A model generated the notes under the pieces. It was not told the origin of the DNA. It saw only the letters and a list, made by a program, of their open reading frames with translations, and made no database searches. A stretch of DNA of 51,227 nucleotides from an uncultured Litorivicinus sp. GTDB taxonomy: Bacteria; Pseudomonadota; Gammaproteobacteria; Pseudomonadales; Litorivicinaceae. The DNA is taken from positions 1 through 51,227 of the forward strand of contig CACJLQ010000011.1 of NCBI GenBank assembly GCA_902594275.1, given 5' to 3'. Below are positions 17,623 to 25,531 of this stretch, one piece after another (the first letter of the stretch is position 1; every line of letters starts with the position of its first letter). A program made the translations under genes and the position numbers.

Positions 17623-19107
17623 TCATTTCTGTTGCCATGCTGACCCAGGTGCGGCAGAGGTTTGGGGGTTCCAGTTGATTGCCTTCAGCTCTGTATAGCT
17701 GAGAAGCTCGTCGAGTCCCTCCTCTCTTCCAACGCCGCTGTTCTTGAATCCGCCGTATGGCACATTCCTGAAATGCGTGTTCGTGCCATTAATCCATACG
17801 TAACCAACGTTCACCTTACGAGATAAATACATAGCTGTGGCAAAATCATTGGTGAAGATTGATGCAGTCAGTCCGTAATCCACGTCATTGGCAATCTCCA
17901 AGGCCTCGTCGAGATCAGACCACTTAAATACACTGACCACGGGCCCGAATACTTCGGTCTTGGCAATATTCATGGACGTGTTAACACCCTGGAAAAGGGT
18001 CGGCTGCACCCAGTACCCTCGTTCAAATCCAGGACCGTTTGGCCGACCGCCGCCGACCAGGCACTCGGCTCCCTGGTCTTTGGCTTCTTGAATCAGCATC
18101 ATGACACGGTCGTATTGTTCCTTGGAGTTCACAGGCCCTGTATTCACATCTGGATCGAGCGGATCTCCGATACGGAGCCCCTTAAGTTTCTCGACCATTT
18201 TTGCGACCACCGCGTCATGCAAGCTCTCATTTAACAAGATACGGCTGGTTGAACCACACGACTGCCCCTGCCATGCAAAATTCATCCCCCGGATCGCGGC
18301 AGTTGCGACCTGATCAATATCCGCATCAGGGCAGGCAATCAGCGGGTTCTTCCCTCCAAGCTCCAGTGACACGCTTTTGACAGCTACCTCGGACGCCGCC
18401 TTCTGGATCCTCATTCCTGTTGGGACAGAACCAATGAACGCTATCCTTTTTATATTTGGATGCTTGACGATTGCCTCACCGGTGGAACCCTCACCAGTCA
18501 GGATATTGACCAAACCGGCAGGGAAGTGTTCCTTACACATTTCGGCAAGTATGCAGGCGGATAACGGGCTCTGCTCAGGTGGCTTGATCAAGATCGAGTT
18601 ACCCGCGACCAGTGCCGGCGCCAAACGAGATGCGGCGAAGCCTATCGGGTGGTTAAATGGAATGATCCGACCGACGACCCCATACGGCTCTCGTACAGTG
18701 ATATGCATACCTGAGGCCGTCGCCGGGATTGTTTCGCCTTTTAGCTCATACCCGAGACCCGCATACAACCGAATCCGATCAGCCGCCGTTACCACATCCT
18801 GCCTCATAGGTCCGATTGTGTTTCCCGTATCTCGAACCTCCAGCTCGGCTATCTCCTCTTTTCTTGAGCCGAGATCACGAGCGAACTCATTCATTATTTT
18901 AATCCGGTGACCCATATCGGTCTCAGCCCACTCAGTCTGGGCTCGCCTCGCGGCTTGATATGCTCTCTCGACATCGTCCGCGTTCGCTTTGGGGACGGTA
19001 CCGATTAATTCTTCGTTTACTGGATTAATGCTATCGAACCGTTCACCTGAAACAGACTCGACGAGCTCACCATCGATGAGCATCTGGCCATCAAATACGG
19101 TGGTCAT
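17623..19107 (-). CDS. NAD(P)-dependent aldehyde dehydrogenase
   Basis: The 494-residue protein fits the ALDH superfamily: IIPFNHPIGFAASRLAPAL near residue 150 for cofactor binding, FIGSVPTGMRIQ near residue 226, SLELGGKNPL near residue 248 with the general-base glutamate, and GQSCGSTSRIL near residue 282 with the catalytic cysteine. It most resembles betaine-aldehyde or aromatic-aldehyde type enzymes, but the substrate is open. An AAGGAC ribosome site lies 9 bases before the ATG. It runs alone on the minus strand, with a 322-base divergent region to the TauE gene and a possible terminator hairpin before pobA. It could oxidise an aldehyde such as 4-hydroxybenzaldehyde for PobA, which is inference. 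Confidence 0.85.
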   Translation of the reverse strand: MTTVFDGQMLIDGELVESVSGERFDSINPVNEELIGTVPKANADDVERAYQAARRAQTEWAETDMGHRIKIMNEFARDLGSRKEEIAELEVRDTGNTIGPMRQDVVTAADRIRLYAGLGYELKGETIPATASGMHITVREPYGVVGRIIPFNHPIGFAASRLAPALVAGNSILIKPPEQSPLSACILAEMCKEHFPAGLVNILTGEGSTGEAIVKHPNIKRIAFIGSVPTGMRIQKAASEVAVKSVSLELGGKNPLIACPDADIDQVATAAIRGMNFAWQGQSCGSTSRILLNESLHDAVVAKMVEKLKGLRIGDPLDPDVNTGPVNSKEQYDRVMMLIQEAKDQGAECLVGGGRPNGPGFERGYWVQPTLFQGVNTSMNIAKTEVFGPVVSVFKWSDLDEALEIANDVDYGLTASIFTNDFATAMYLSRKVNVGYVWINGTNTHFRNVPYGGFKNSGVGREEGLDELLSYTELKAINWNPQTSAAPGSAWQQK

Positions 19108-19251
19108 TTGGAATCGTCCTTGTATCTTCTTATTTGAACTAAAACGGATACTTCATCTGCCGACGCGGCATGTCAATCACCTAAGACTTGAGCACCACAG
19201 CACTACAAGGAAATTCACGGTCGCAGGTCAAATCGACGTAAAAAAGTTTTC

Positions 19252-19268
19252 TTAAGTGATTCGCTTAA
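19252..19268. promoter_or_regulatory. Near-perfect 17-bp palindrome, possible operator
   Basis: TTAAGTGATTCGCTTAA is symmetric around its central base with one mismatched pair (7 of 8 pairs match). Its position in a divergent promoter region suggests a dimeric regulator site. No copy was noticed elsewhere in the window. Confidence 0.4.
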
Positions 19269-19328
19269 ATTCAGAGATGGCGGGGTTTCAGTCCGGCTAT
19301 AGATTTAGACCGATACAGATGGAGCTCG

Positions 19329-19348
19329 ACAATCTAATCCAAGATTGT
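19329..19348. promoter_or_regulatory. Inverted repeat with 7-bp arms, possible regulator site
   Basis: ACAATCT (19329-19335) and AGATTGT (19342-19348) flank a 6-base spacer. It lies about 80 bases upstream of the TauE gene. It lacks a T-run, so it is not a terminator. Confidence 0.35.
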
Positions 19349-19429
19349 ATGGGACCGGTCAAATCATTGTTTTGAAACAGTGAGCAGGGTCCGCGCTAAA
19401 CTGACAACATATTTTTACTTATTCAAATC

Positions 19430-20173
19430 ATGATCCTCGACCTCAGCTACTTACAACTTTCATTAATCGTTGGCGCCTTCGTGTTCGGTGGTCTCTGCAA
19501 GGGAATTTCAGGCGTAGGGGTTCCGATTATTGCGGTACCGGTGATCGCATCTGTCACCGACATTACGCTCGCAATAATCCTCATCGCGATACCTAGCGTG
19601 GTACCAAATTTTTACCAGGCGTGGAGGTTTAAAACGTCTTGGACTCGACCATTTTCTCTCGGAGCACTCTGTTTAGCATCAGTTATTGGATCAGGTATCG
19701 GTGTCCTCATCTTGCTCAAAGTCGATCCTGAGATGCTGTCAAAAATTTTAGGGCTTGTAGTCATCAGTTACTGTGCGATCCGACGGTTGCGACCACTCCA
19801 TCTGAGCGACCGAATGACGCGTGTTTTAGCTGCACCAACAGGCTTTTTCGCTGGCCTTGCTGGCGGAACGACCGGGGTCTCTGCACCAGTTCTCATGATG
19901 TACATGAGCGCCATCGATTTAGTCAGGGGATCGTTTGTCTTTGGGATAAGCGTCTACTTCATAACCATGGGTAGCGGGCAGTTTGTGTGGCTCTATCTTG
20001 CTGGCCTCATGACTTGGAAGCTCGCCTTTGCTAGCGTACTCACGCTTCTTCCACTCGCCCTCGGCATGATTCTCGGACAACGGATCGGGGAACACGTATC
20101 ACACAGCCAGTTCGAAAAAATTATTCAACTGATCCTATTGGTCCTCGGGCTTAAATTACTTTTGAATGTTTAA
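19430..20173 (+). CDS. TauE/SafE-family anion permease
   Basis: The 247-residue integral membrane protein has about eight helices and the two family repeats. The first is FVFGGLCKGISGVGVPIIAVP near residue 17 and the second is the matching FFAGLAGGTTGVSAPVLMMY near residue 142. TauE/SafE proteins move sulfite, sulfoacetate and other organic anions across the inner membrane. The ribosome site before the ATG is weak. It meets the HyuB gene tail to tail with no spacing. It could export sulfite released by a TauD-type dioxygenase or import a carboxylate; neither can be chosen from sequence. Confidence 0.8.
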   Translation: MILDLSYLQLSLIVGAFVFGGLCKGISGVGVPIIAVPVIASVTDITLAIILIAIPSVVPNFYQAWRFKTSWTRPFSLGALCLASVIGSGIGVLILLKVDPEMLSKILGLVVISYCAIRRLRPLHLSDRMTRVLAAPTGFFAGLAGGTTGVSAPVLMMYMSAIDLVRGSFVFGISVYFITMGSGQFVWLYLAGLMTWKLAFASVLTLLPLALGMILGQRIGEHVSHSQFEKIIQLILLVLGLKLLLNV

Positions 20174-21742
20174 TCAGCCCGATCCATATCCGCCACCACC
20201 TGGTGTCCCCAAGGAAAGTCTGTCCCCGGGGTTTAGCATGACACCCGACTGCATTGAAGCCAGCCTCGTGGTTGTTCCTGAGACTTCAACGTCGCAGAAC
20301 CCACCCCGAGCGTCACCACCACCATTTACCCCCAACGGATGAATACCGTGCTTGCTAGACCGCAGTGTGACGGAGGTTACCCCATCAAGAATCCTATAGG
20401 TCCTCACGAACCCACACCCGCCCTTAAACTTACCTTCACCACCGGAATTCTCGAGAACTCTAAACTCTTCGGCCATGATCGGAAATTCAGTCTCAAGCAT
20501 CTCAATCGATGTGACTTTCCCGTTGGTCTGATTACAATGACAACCGGTCTCCCCATCATATCCCTGCATCGCACCGACCCCTCCCGCGAACAGTTCATAC
20601 TGGATTAATGTCTTCCTATCAATGACATGGGCCAGTGTCATCGCACGTCCCCCACCACCATCTGCCCTAGCAAACTGCGGTGCGCTGTCCCCAAACGCCG
20701 CAAAAATCGATTCAATAATCGCATGCAGCGCGGGGTTGTAGGTATTGACCGGTGCAGGGAAATAGGGGTCTACGATCGTACCCTCACGTGTCTCGAGGTT
20801 AAAGCAATCAAAGATACCCTGATTGACGGGGGTATCGATCCCTGTGATGGCGATCATCACATAGGAGCATGCTGCCTTCACGAGATGTGGTCTCACGTTT
20901 ACGGGTCCCGTGCCCTGCGGATCCGAGTCTGAAAAATCAAATGTAATCGACTTGCCAGTTTTCGTTACCCTGACGCGAATGCCCTTCGGCGTCTCCAGAT
21001 CAATCCCGTCGTGGTCAATGAACCGCTCCGCGGTGCCGTCAAAATCGTTGAGTTCTTCCAGCCTTTCCTCTATCCGTCTCTGAGTTTCCCTCCGATAATG
21101 GTCGAACGCGAAGAGCGTCAGGTCGACACCAAAGCGGTCAAATAACTGCCTCATACGATCCGAGCCCAGAGAGCAGACACCGATCTGTCCCTCGAGGTCG
21201 CCGATCACTAGCTCAGGCGCCCTGCTGTTCCCGTGCAGTAGGGCGAACGCCTCTTCGTTCTTTTTACCACCACTTACGAGTCTCACCGGCGGTATGTGTA
21301 GACCTTCAAAAAACGTATCCCTAGCTGTCGCTGGACAGCTACCAGGCGCCGCGCCACCAATATCTGACTTATGAGCAATCGAGGCCGCGAATGCCAGCAG
21401 TCGGCCACCACAGAAGACCGGCACAGCGATGGCGAAATCGGGGCTGTGTGGGCTCCCACCTTCCCAAGGAGAGTTACTAAGGAACACGTCGCCATCCCTT
21501 ATCTCGTCGGCGGGATAACGAGCCAAAACACCTGTGATCACTGCCGGAAAGGCACCGATGTGTATCGGAAGGACTACTTTCTGTGCGGCCAGTGAACCGT
21601 CGCTTAACAACACAGCGCAGCTCGCATCATGGCTCTCCCTGATGATTGACGAGTAACCTGATCGGAATAATCCGGCCTGCATGTCGTCCACAATACCGCG
21701 CGCCATCGATACGATCATCTCAGCTTCAAATACGCTTTCCAA
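20174..21742 (-). CDS. Hydantoinase B/oxoprolinase family protein (HyuB)
   Basis: The 522-residue protein is a full-length HyuB-type subunit. It has IRESHDASCAVLLSDG near residue 34, SNSPWEGGSPHSPDFAIAVP near residue 88 with likely metal ligands, the ANTYNP-like VNTYNPALHAIIES near residue 312, and the glycine-rich C-terminus LSLGTPGGGGYGSG. The start is TTG at 21742 with a strong AGGAGG six bases upstream. HyuB normally works with an ATP-using HyuA subunit in ATP-dependent hydantoin, oxoproline, acetone or acetophenone chemistry. No HyuA gene is in the window, so this is an orphan here. The reaction is unknown. Confidence 0.85.
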   Translation of the reverse strand: MESVFEAEMIVSMARGIVDDMQAGLFRSGYSSIIRESHDASCAVLLSDGSLAAQKVVLPIHIGAFPAVITGVLARYPADEIRDGDVFLSNSPWEGGSPHSPDFAIAVPVFCGGRLLAFAASIAHKSDIGGAAPGSCPATARDTFFEGLHIPPVRLVSGGKKNEEAFALLHGNSRAPELVIGDLEGQIGVCSLGSDRMRQLFDRFGVDLTLFAFDHYRRETQRRIEERLEELNDFDGTAERFIDHDGIDLETPKGIRVRVTKTGKSITFDFSDSDPQGTGPVNVRPHLVKAACSYVMIAITGIDTPVNQGIFDCFNLETREGTIVDPYFPAPVNTYNPALHAIIESIFAAFGDSAPQFARADGGGGRAMTLAHVIDRKTLIQYELFAGGVGAMQGYDGETGCHCNQTNGKVTSIEMLETEFPIMAEEFRVLENSGGEGKFKGGCGFVRTYRILDGVTSVTLRSSKHGIHPLGVNGGGDARGGFCDVEVSGTTTRLASMQSGVMLNPGDRLSLGTPGGGGYGSG

Positions 21743-21897
21743 GAAGGCCTCCTACGACTCAATCCTTACACACCCACGATAACCAAACTTCATAATTCGA
21801 TCCAAACCAAAAAACGTTAGACTAAAAACAATCTTCGTAGTTACTCGCTTGTACGCGCATCTGGTAAATCTGAAACAGGGTTTTAGAGGAATCTTGG

Positions 21898-22525
21898 ATG
21901 GAACTCATTTGCTCTTACCAGTCCTTACACCCGACGGGTTCGAGTCCTAGCTCATAAATTCGGTATCGAAGATCAGCTCGAAATTAAAGTGGTCAAACCG
22001 AGGGAGTCATCAGACTGCTTGTGGACGATTAACCCGATCGGGAAGGTACCCACACTTCGCCTCAACGATGGATCAGCTATTTTCGACTCGTTGATCATTT
22101 ACGACTACCTAGTCGCGACTTACGTACCGGACTGGGGCCTCGAATAGCAGACTAATTTTTGGGAGTACAGGACTCGGCTATCCCTGTTAAATCAAACCAG
22201 TGACGCGGGTTCTCAGGCACGAAAGCTTTTGGCGCAGGAGCCACAACAAAAAAAAGCTACAGACTTTCAACTCAGCAAGGTAAATCGTAGCCTCGCCCAC
22301 CTCGAGACAACTTGGGGAACGCTAGAAACAGAGCTTTCTCTGGCATCGATCGGACTCGCGTGCACGTTCGATTGGTTACTAGACCGTTTCCCCAGGATCC
22401 GCTGGGCTGATCTCTATCCCCGAATCGGCTGCTGGTTCCACGATTTCAAGACGCGCGACTCCATGCAAAAAACACAAATACAAGCCGAGATTCCTCGAGA
22501 GCTTAAGGGTGTTCTACCTGTGTAA
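21898..22525 (+). pseudogene. Glutathione S-transferase remnant (frameshift plus in-frame stop)
   Basis: Translation from the ATG at 21898 gives MELICSY and then leaves frame. One base on, the frame continues SPYTRRVRVLAHKFG, the classic GST N-terminal thioredoxin-fold start, through NPIGKVPTLRLNDGSAIFDS, the cis-proline and glutathione Glu/Asp-Ser region. A TAG at 22145-22147 then interrupts the frame, which continues readable (QTNFWEYRTRLSLLNQ and a helical C-terminal domain) to a natural TAA at 22525. Two independent lesions in an otherwise recognisable GST of about 205 residues indicate a recent pseudogene. The last 23 bases overlap the end of the convergent OCD gene. A sequencing error could explain the frameshift but not easily both lesions. 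Confidence 0.82.
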
Positions 22526-23573
22526 ACAGCTCGGTCGGCAGAACCCGCCCGATTCCGGCCGATTCAGCCAACCGAAGTGTCACTCCGGCGACTACCGCGA
22601 ACTGAAGCCCCAGCCCGAGGTCATTCACAAAGCAGGTACGTTCGTCGGCATTTGTTCGTCCATTAGTCGCTCCTGATATGAGATCAGCAAGTGTGGTGCA
22701 CGAGGAGAAATCAAATGCGTCAGATGTTTTCCAGCCACGGTCTCCAGAGTGATCAGGTACGACGAGATTGTCTGCTTGAACTAGTGCTGGCTTTCCGTGA
22801 CCCAGATGTACGCAGACCTTATCGGCCAGATCTAGACAACTTCTTGAAATCTCCGGCGGCTTGATGGATCCGACATGCATACCCTTTTCGAAGTGCTTAC
22901 GTTCAAATACTGGATCGATCGAGCTAGTGGCACACAATACGATATCAGCGCCCTGAACGGCGTCCGTAATCAAACTATAGGCACAGAACTCTTGCCCAAG
23001 CTGACTACCCCACTCTCGACAAAAAGCCTCGCCATGTGCTGAGTTTGGGCTGAATACACGGACCGTTTGAATCTCCGGACGCACAGCCAAAAGACCCATC
23101 AACTGGGCCCCGGCCTGCCAACCAGACCCAATAATGCTCGCCATTGTCGCTTCTTTTTTTGCCAAGTAATCAGTACCCAATGCACTGGTAGCACCGACCC
23201 GCATCCTCTGAATCACGCCGTCAGGCATAATCGCCAGCGGCTCACCTGTTTCCGTAGAGAACACCAAAATGAGTCCCGTATAACGGGAGCCAGGGGCCGC
23301 CGGTACCTTGACACGCCGGTAGCTACTTCCGACCTTGGGCCAGGTGACGATATCTGAATTAATACGTACAGCACCCACACCAAGATTCGGCGCAATACCG
23401 TCCATCGTCTTCAGTCCGTAAATAGATTCCCCGCTAGGTATGAGTGTGTCGGATCGACGACGGGTAACAGCGACACCTGAAGCAAAATCAAGATAAGCCC
23501 CACGTAACGCGGAGATACACCGATCCATGCTCAGGATCTCTGTGATCTCTTGGTTATTTAAAATAAGCGTCAA
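22503..23573 (-). CDS. Ornithine cyclodeaminase/mu-crystallin family protein (copy 1)
   Basis: The 356-residue protein has the OCD/mu-crystallin layout: an N-terminal dimerisation part, then FSTETGEPLAIMPDGVIQRMRV near residue 113 and a Rossmann domain starting ASIIGSGWQAGAQ near residue 146. The family includes proline-forming ornithine cyclodeaminase, alanine dehydrogenase and ketimine reductases, all NAD(P)-dependent. Where OCDs carry a lysine in the substrate pocket, this protein seems to read Arg (GAVRINSD near residue 69), so classical ornithine cyclodeamination is doubtful. Start is TTG at 23573 with AAGGGG before it. It overlaps the upstream TauD gene by 20 bases, placing it last in the EutA-like/cupin/TauD/OCD run. 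Confidence 0.78.
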   Translation of the reverse strand: MTLILNNQEITEILSMDRCISALRGAYLDFASGVAVTRRRSDTLIPSGESIYGLKTMDGIAPNLGVGAVRINSDIVTWPKVGSSYRRVKVPAAPGSRYTGLILVFSTETGEPLAIMPDGVIQRMRVGATSALGTDYLAKKEATMASIIGSGWQAGAQLMGLLAVRPEIQTVRVFSPNSAHGEAFCREWGSQLGQEFCAYSLITDAVQGADIVLCATSSIDPVFERKHFEKGMHVGSIKPPEISRSCLDLADKVCVHLGHGKPALVQADNLVVPDHSGDRGWKTSDAFDFSSCTTLADLISGATNGRTNADERTCFVNDLGLGLQFAVVAGVTLRLAESAGIGRVLPTELFTQVEHP

Positions 23574-24417
23574 GTTTTTGCCCCTTGATAATGTTCCGCC
23601 TCAGCATTCGGGTCTCTCCGGCCGGAAAATCATTCCTGGCGTGACATGTTGACCAGTTATCCCAAATCACAAGATCACCCCGAGTCCAGCGATGCGAAAA
23701 CGTCGCCGTACTGCGGTCGATGGCATCAAATAATAGGTCAAGGAGATTTTCATTATCAGAAGGATTTGATCCCTCACCATCGAGGCGAACGGTACAGAGA
23801 GGGTTAAGATAGAGGGCAGGCTCATTTGAGTTTGGATGGCTTATGACAGTCGGATGTGCTGCGCTTTTAGTGATATCACTAGATGACCCTTGGGAGGGTC
23901 GCGCAGCGATATTTCGATAATCGAACGAGTGTGTTCCTCGCAGGTACTTGATACGGCTGACTAAGTCCTCGGAGAGCGAGCGAAACACCGCACGCATATC
24001 GACGAATCGGGTCTCGCCGCCGACAGACGTAACTTCTACGGCATAAATCATGGTCGCTCGGTATGGTTCGTCTATAAAACAGCCGTCATGATGGAGCCAC
24101 ATCTCGCCATCAGGTAGCGAGCCAATCGGGACACCATCTTTACGTATATTGGTCACTAAACCCATGAAGTCTGCGCAAGGAGAACGCTCAGCGCGTTCGG
24201 CCGAGGGCCTCGATCGTTTTGACGGTTCTCCGAAAACTTTTGCCATCTCTAGCTGCTGTGACTCGGCCAATTCAAGACCAGGAAAAACAAGCACCCCAAA
24301 ACTATCGAGCGCGTCGTTAAGTAAGGCCCCGTCTGACGCCGGTACATCGTCTATGTCAAAACCCTCAACAACAGCTCCAAATACCGGAGATATCGCCTTG
24401 AAGCTTAGATTGCTCAT
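23554..24417 (-). CDS. TauD/TfdA-family 2-oxoglutarate dioxygenase
   Basis: The 287-residue protein has the Fe(II) triad: His and Asp in EMWLHHDGCF near residue 108 and the distal His in WDNWSTCHARNDF near residue 258. The C-terminal RMLRRNIIKG supplies the 2-oxoglutarate Arg. It is a different subgroup from the TauD protein at 14332. It starts within the cupin stop (ATGA overlap) and ends 20 bases inside the OCD gene, so the genes are translationally coupled. A hydroxylation of the substrate that the cupin and OCD then process is plausible, but no substrate can be named. Confidence 0.85.
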   Translation of the reverse strand: MSNLSFKAISPVFGAVVEGFDIDDVPASDGALLNDALDSFGVLVFPGLELAESQQLEMAKVFGEPSKRSRPSAERAERSPCADFMGLVTNIRKDGVPIGSLPDGEMWLHHDGCFIDEPYRATMIYAVEVTSVGGETRFVDMRAVFRSLSEDLVSRIKYLRGTHSFDYRNIAARPSQGSSSDITKSAAHPTVISHPNSNEPALYLNPLCTVRLDGEGSNPSDNENLLDLLFDAIDRSTATFSHRWTRGDLVIWDNWSTCHARNDFPAGETRMLRRNIIKGQKLDAYFK

Positions 24418-25523
24418 GGGTTAGGTATGAATTTTTCCATCTTCGCGTCTACCCCATTCTTGCGCATCTCTTCTAACCAGATACGGTGAATATCGGCATG
24501 CTGATCCTCGTACTCGACTTGATCTCCACCCTCCTTGAGACTGGTCGAAACTGCTCCCTTTTCCCCCGGTTTCAGACCGAGCAGGGAACGTCTGTTTGCT
24601 GTCGTGAATGGATACCGGGTACCACCGATACCTGTCGCAAGATAGCGTGCCGGGTTAGTCGACGTATTAAAGTGCTGGTGGAACTGTTGGTCCGCTGGTG
24701 GGAACACCACACCGTGCTTCCAATCAACTCGCATGAAATCAGAATCACCATCGTACCACAGCAAGGAATACCCGTGCCCTGTCACGCACATGACATGGAA
24801 ACCTGGCCCATGCCGGTGACCTTTTTTGTAGGTCCCTACGGGCATCTCGGAGATATGCGCATGCATCACACCATCAGCTAGCACGAACATAATATTTGTT
24901 CCACCTGCCCCGCGGTCGCCCCACGCACGAAGCTCAATTTCTGCGAGGTCTGGGACGAAATTGGTCTCCCACATGTGATTACCCTGGCGAATCTCGTGGA
25001 AATCACCATCGCCGGTAAAGTATCCGTCCTTACCCGCTCGAACAGAGAAATCGTAAGGGTGATCAAAAACAAAGGACTCGTCATTGAAAAGGTTCATCAC
25101 TGTCGGGCAATTAGTCGTCGCGACTATTAGAGCCCGATCGGTGCCACTCCCATTAAAGTGACGATACTTCGCGTTGAGAGGAATCGCGAATAGGCTGCGA
25201 GGGCCCCACTCGAATAGGTGTTTTGATCCGTTTGCCAATTCGACTTGGGTGGATCCGTTCCCTTCGAGGACATAGATAACCTTCTCGAACAGATGTTGCT
25301 GGATCGCGGTTGATCCACCCTTGGCAATCTCAAAGAGGAACATGCTCGAGAAATCACCTCGGCCTCTCAGATGAACTGCGGCGCCATCACAACCAAAACG
25401 ACCCCATGGCTTGACGGGTACTTCAAAAAGGTCAATACCGATATCCTCGACGACAGGGACGCCTTCTGAATTAACCCATTCTAAGTAGGGATCAACACCA
25501 TAACGTGGTTCAAGAATAGCCAT
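24414..25523 (-). CDS. Bicupin protein (of the type auto-named ethanolamine ammonia-lyase-activating)
   Basis: The 369-residue cytosolic protein has two cupin barrels. The first, about residues 60-140, has QQHLFEKVIYVLEGNGS. The second, about residues 210-320, has KKGHRHGPGFHVMCVTGHG and PPADQQFHQHFN with a full set of histidines. It is of the length and type that databases often label ethanolamine ammonia-lyase-activating protein, a name with little experimental backing known to me. It sits 8 bases after the EutA-like ATPase gene, which may be where the label comes from. The second barrel probably binds a metal, so an enzyme (dioxygenase or isomerase) is as likely as an accessory protein. 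Confidence 0.72.
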   Translation of the reverse strand: MAILEPRYGVDPYLEWVNSEGVPVVEDIGIDLFEVPVKPWGRFGCDGAAVHLRGRGDFSSMFLFEIAKGGSTAIQQHLFEKVIYVLEGNGSTQVELANGSKHLFEWGPRSLFAIPLNAKYRHFNGSGTDRALIVATTNCPTVMNLFNDESFVFDHPYDFSVRAGKDGYFTGDGDFHEIRQGNHMWETNFVPDLAEIELRAWGDRGAGGTNIMFVLADGVMHAHISEMPVGTYKKGHRHGPGFHVMCVTGHGYSLLWYDGDSDFMRVDWKHGVVFPPADQQFHQHFNTSTNPARYLATGIGGTRYPFTTANRRSLLGLKPGEKGAVSTSLKEGGDQVEYEDQHADIHRIWLEEMRKNGVDAKMEKFIPNP

Positions 25524-25531
25524 AACATCTC

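Larger units (their letters stand above)
19108..19429. promoter_or_regulatory. Divergent promoter region, ALDH and TauE genes
   Basis: The 322-base gap separates divergent genes and should hold both promoters. It contains two inverted repeats, at 19252-19268 and 19329-19348, which are listed separately. I see no credible gene in it. Confidence 0.5.

Noticed and set aside
21814..21822. TTAGACTAA upstream of the GST remnant
   Set aside because: The half-sites are separated by one base only, so it does not match the operator spacing.
24421..24432. TTAGGTATGAAT, resembling the first eight bases of the operator
   Set aside because: It is inside the bicupin coding region and lacks the second half-site.
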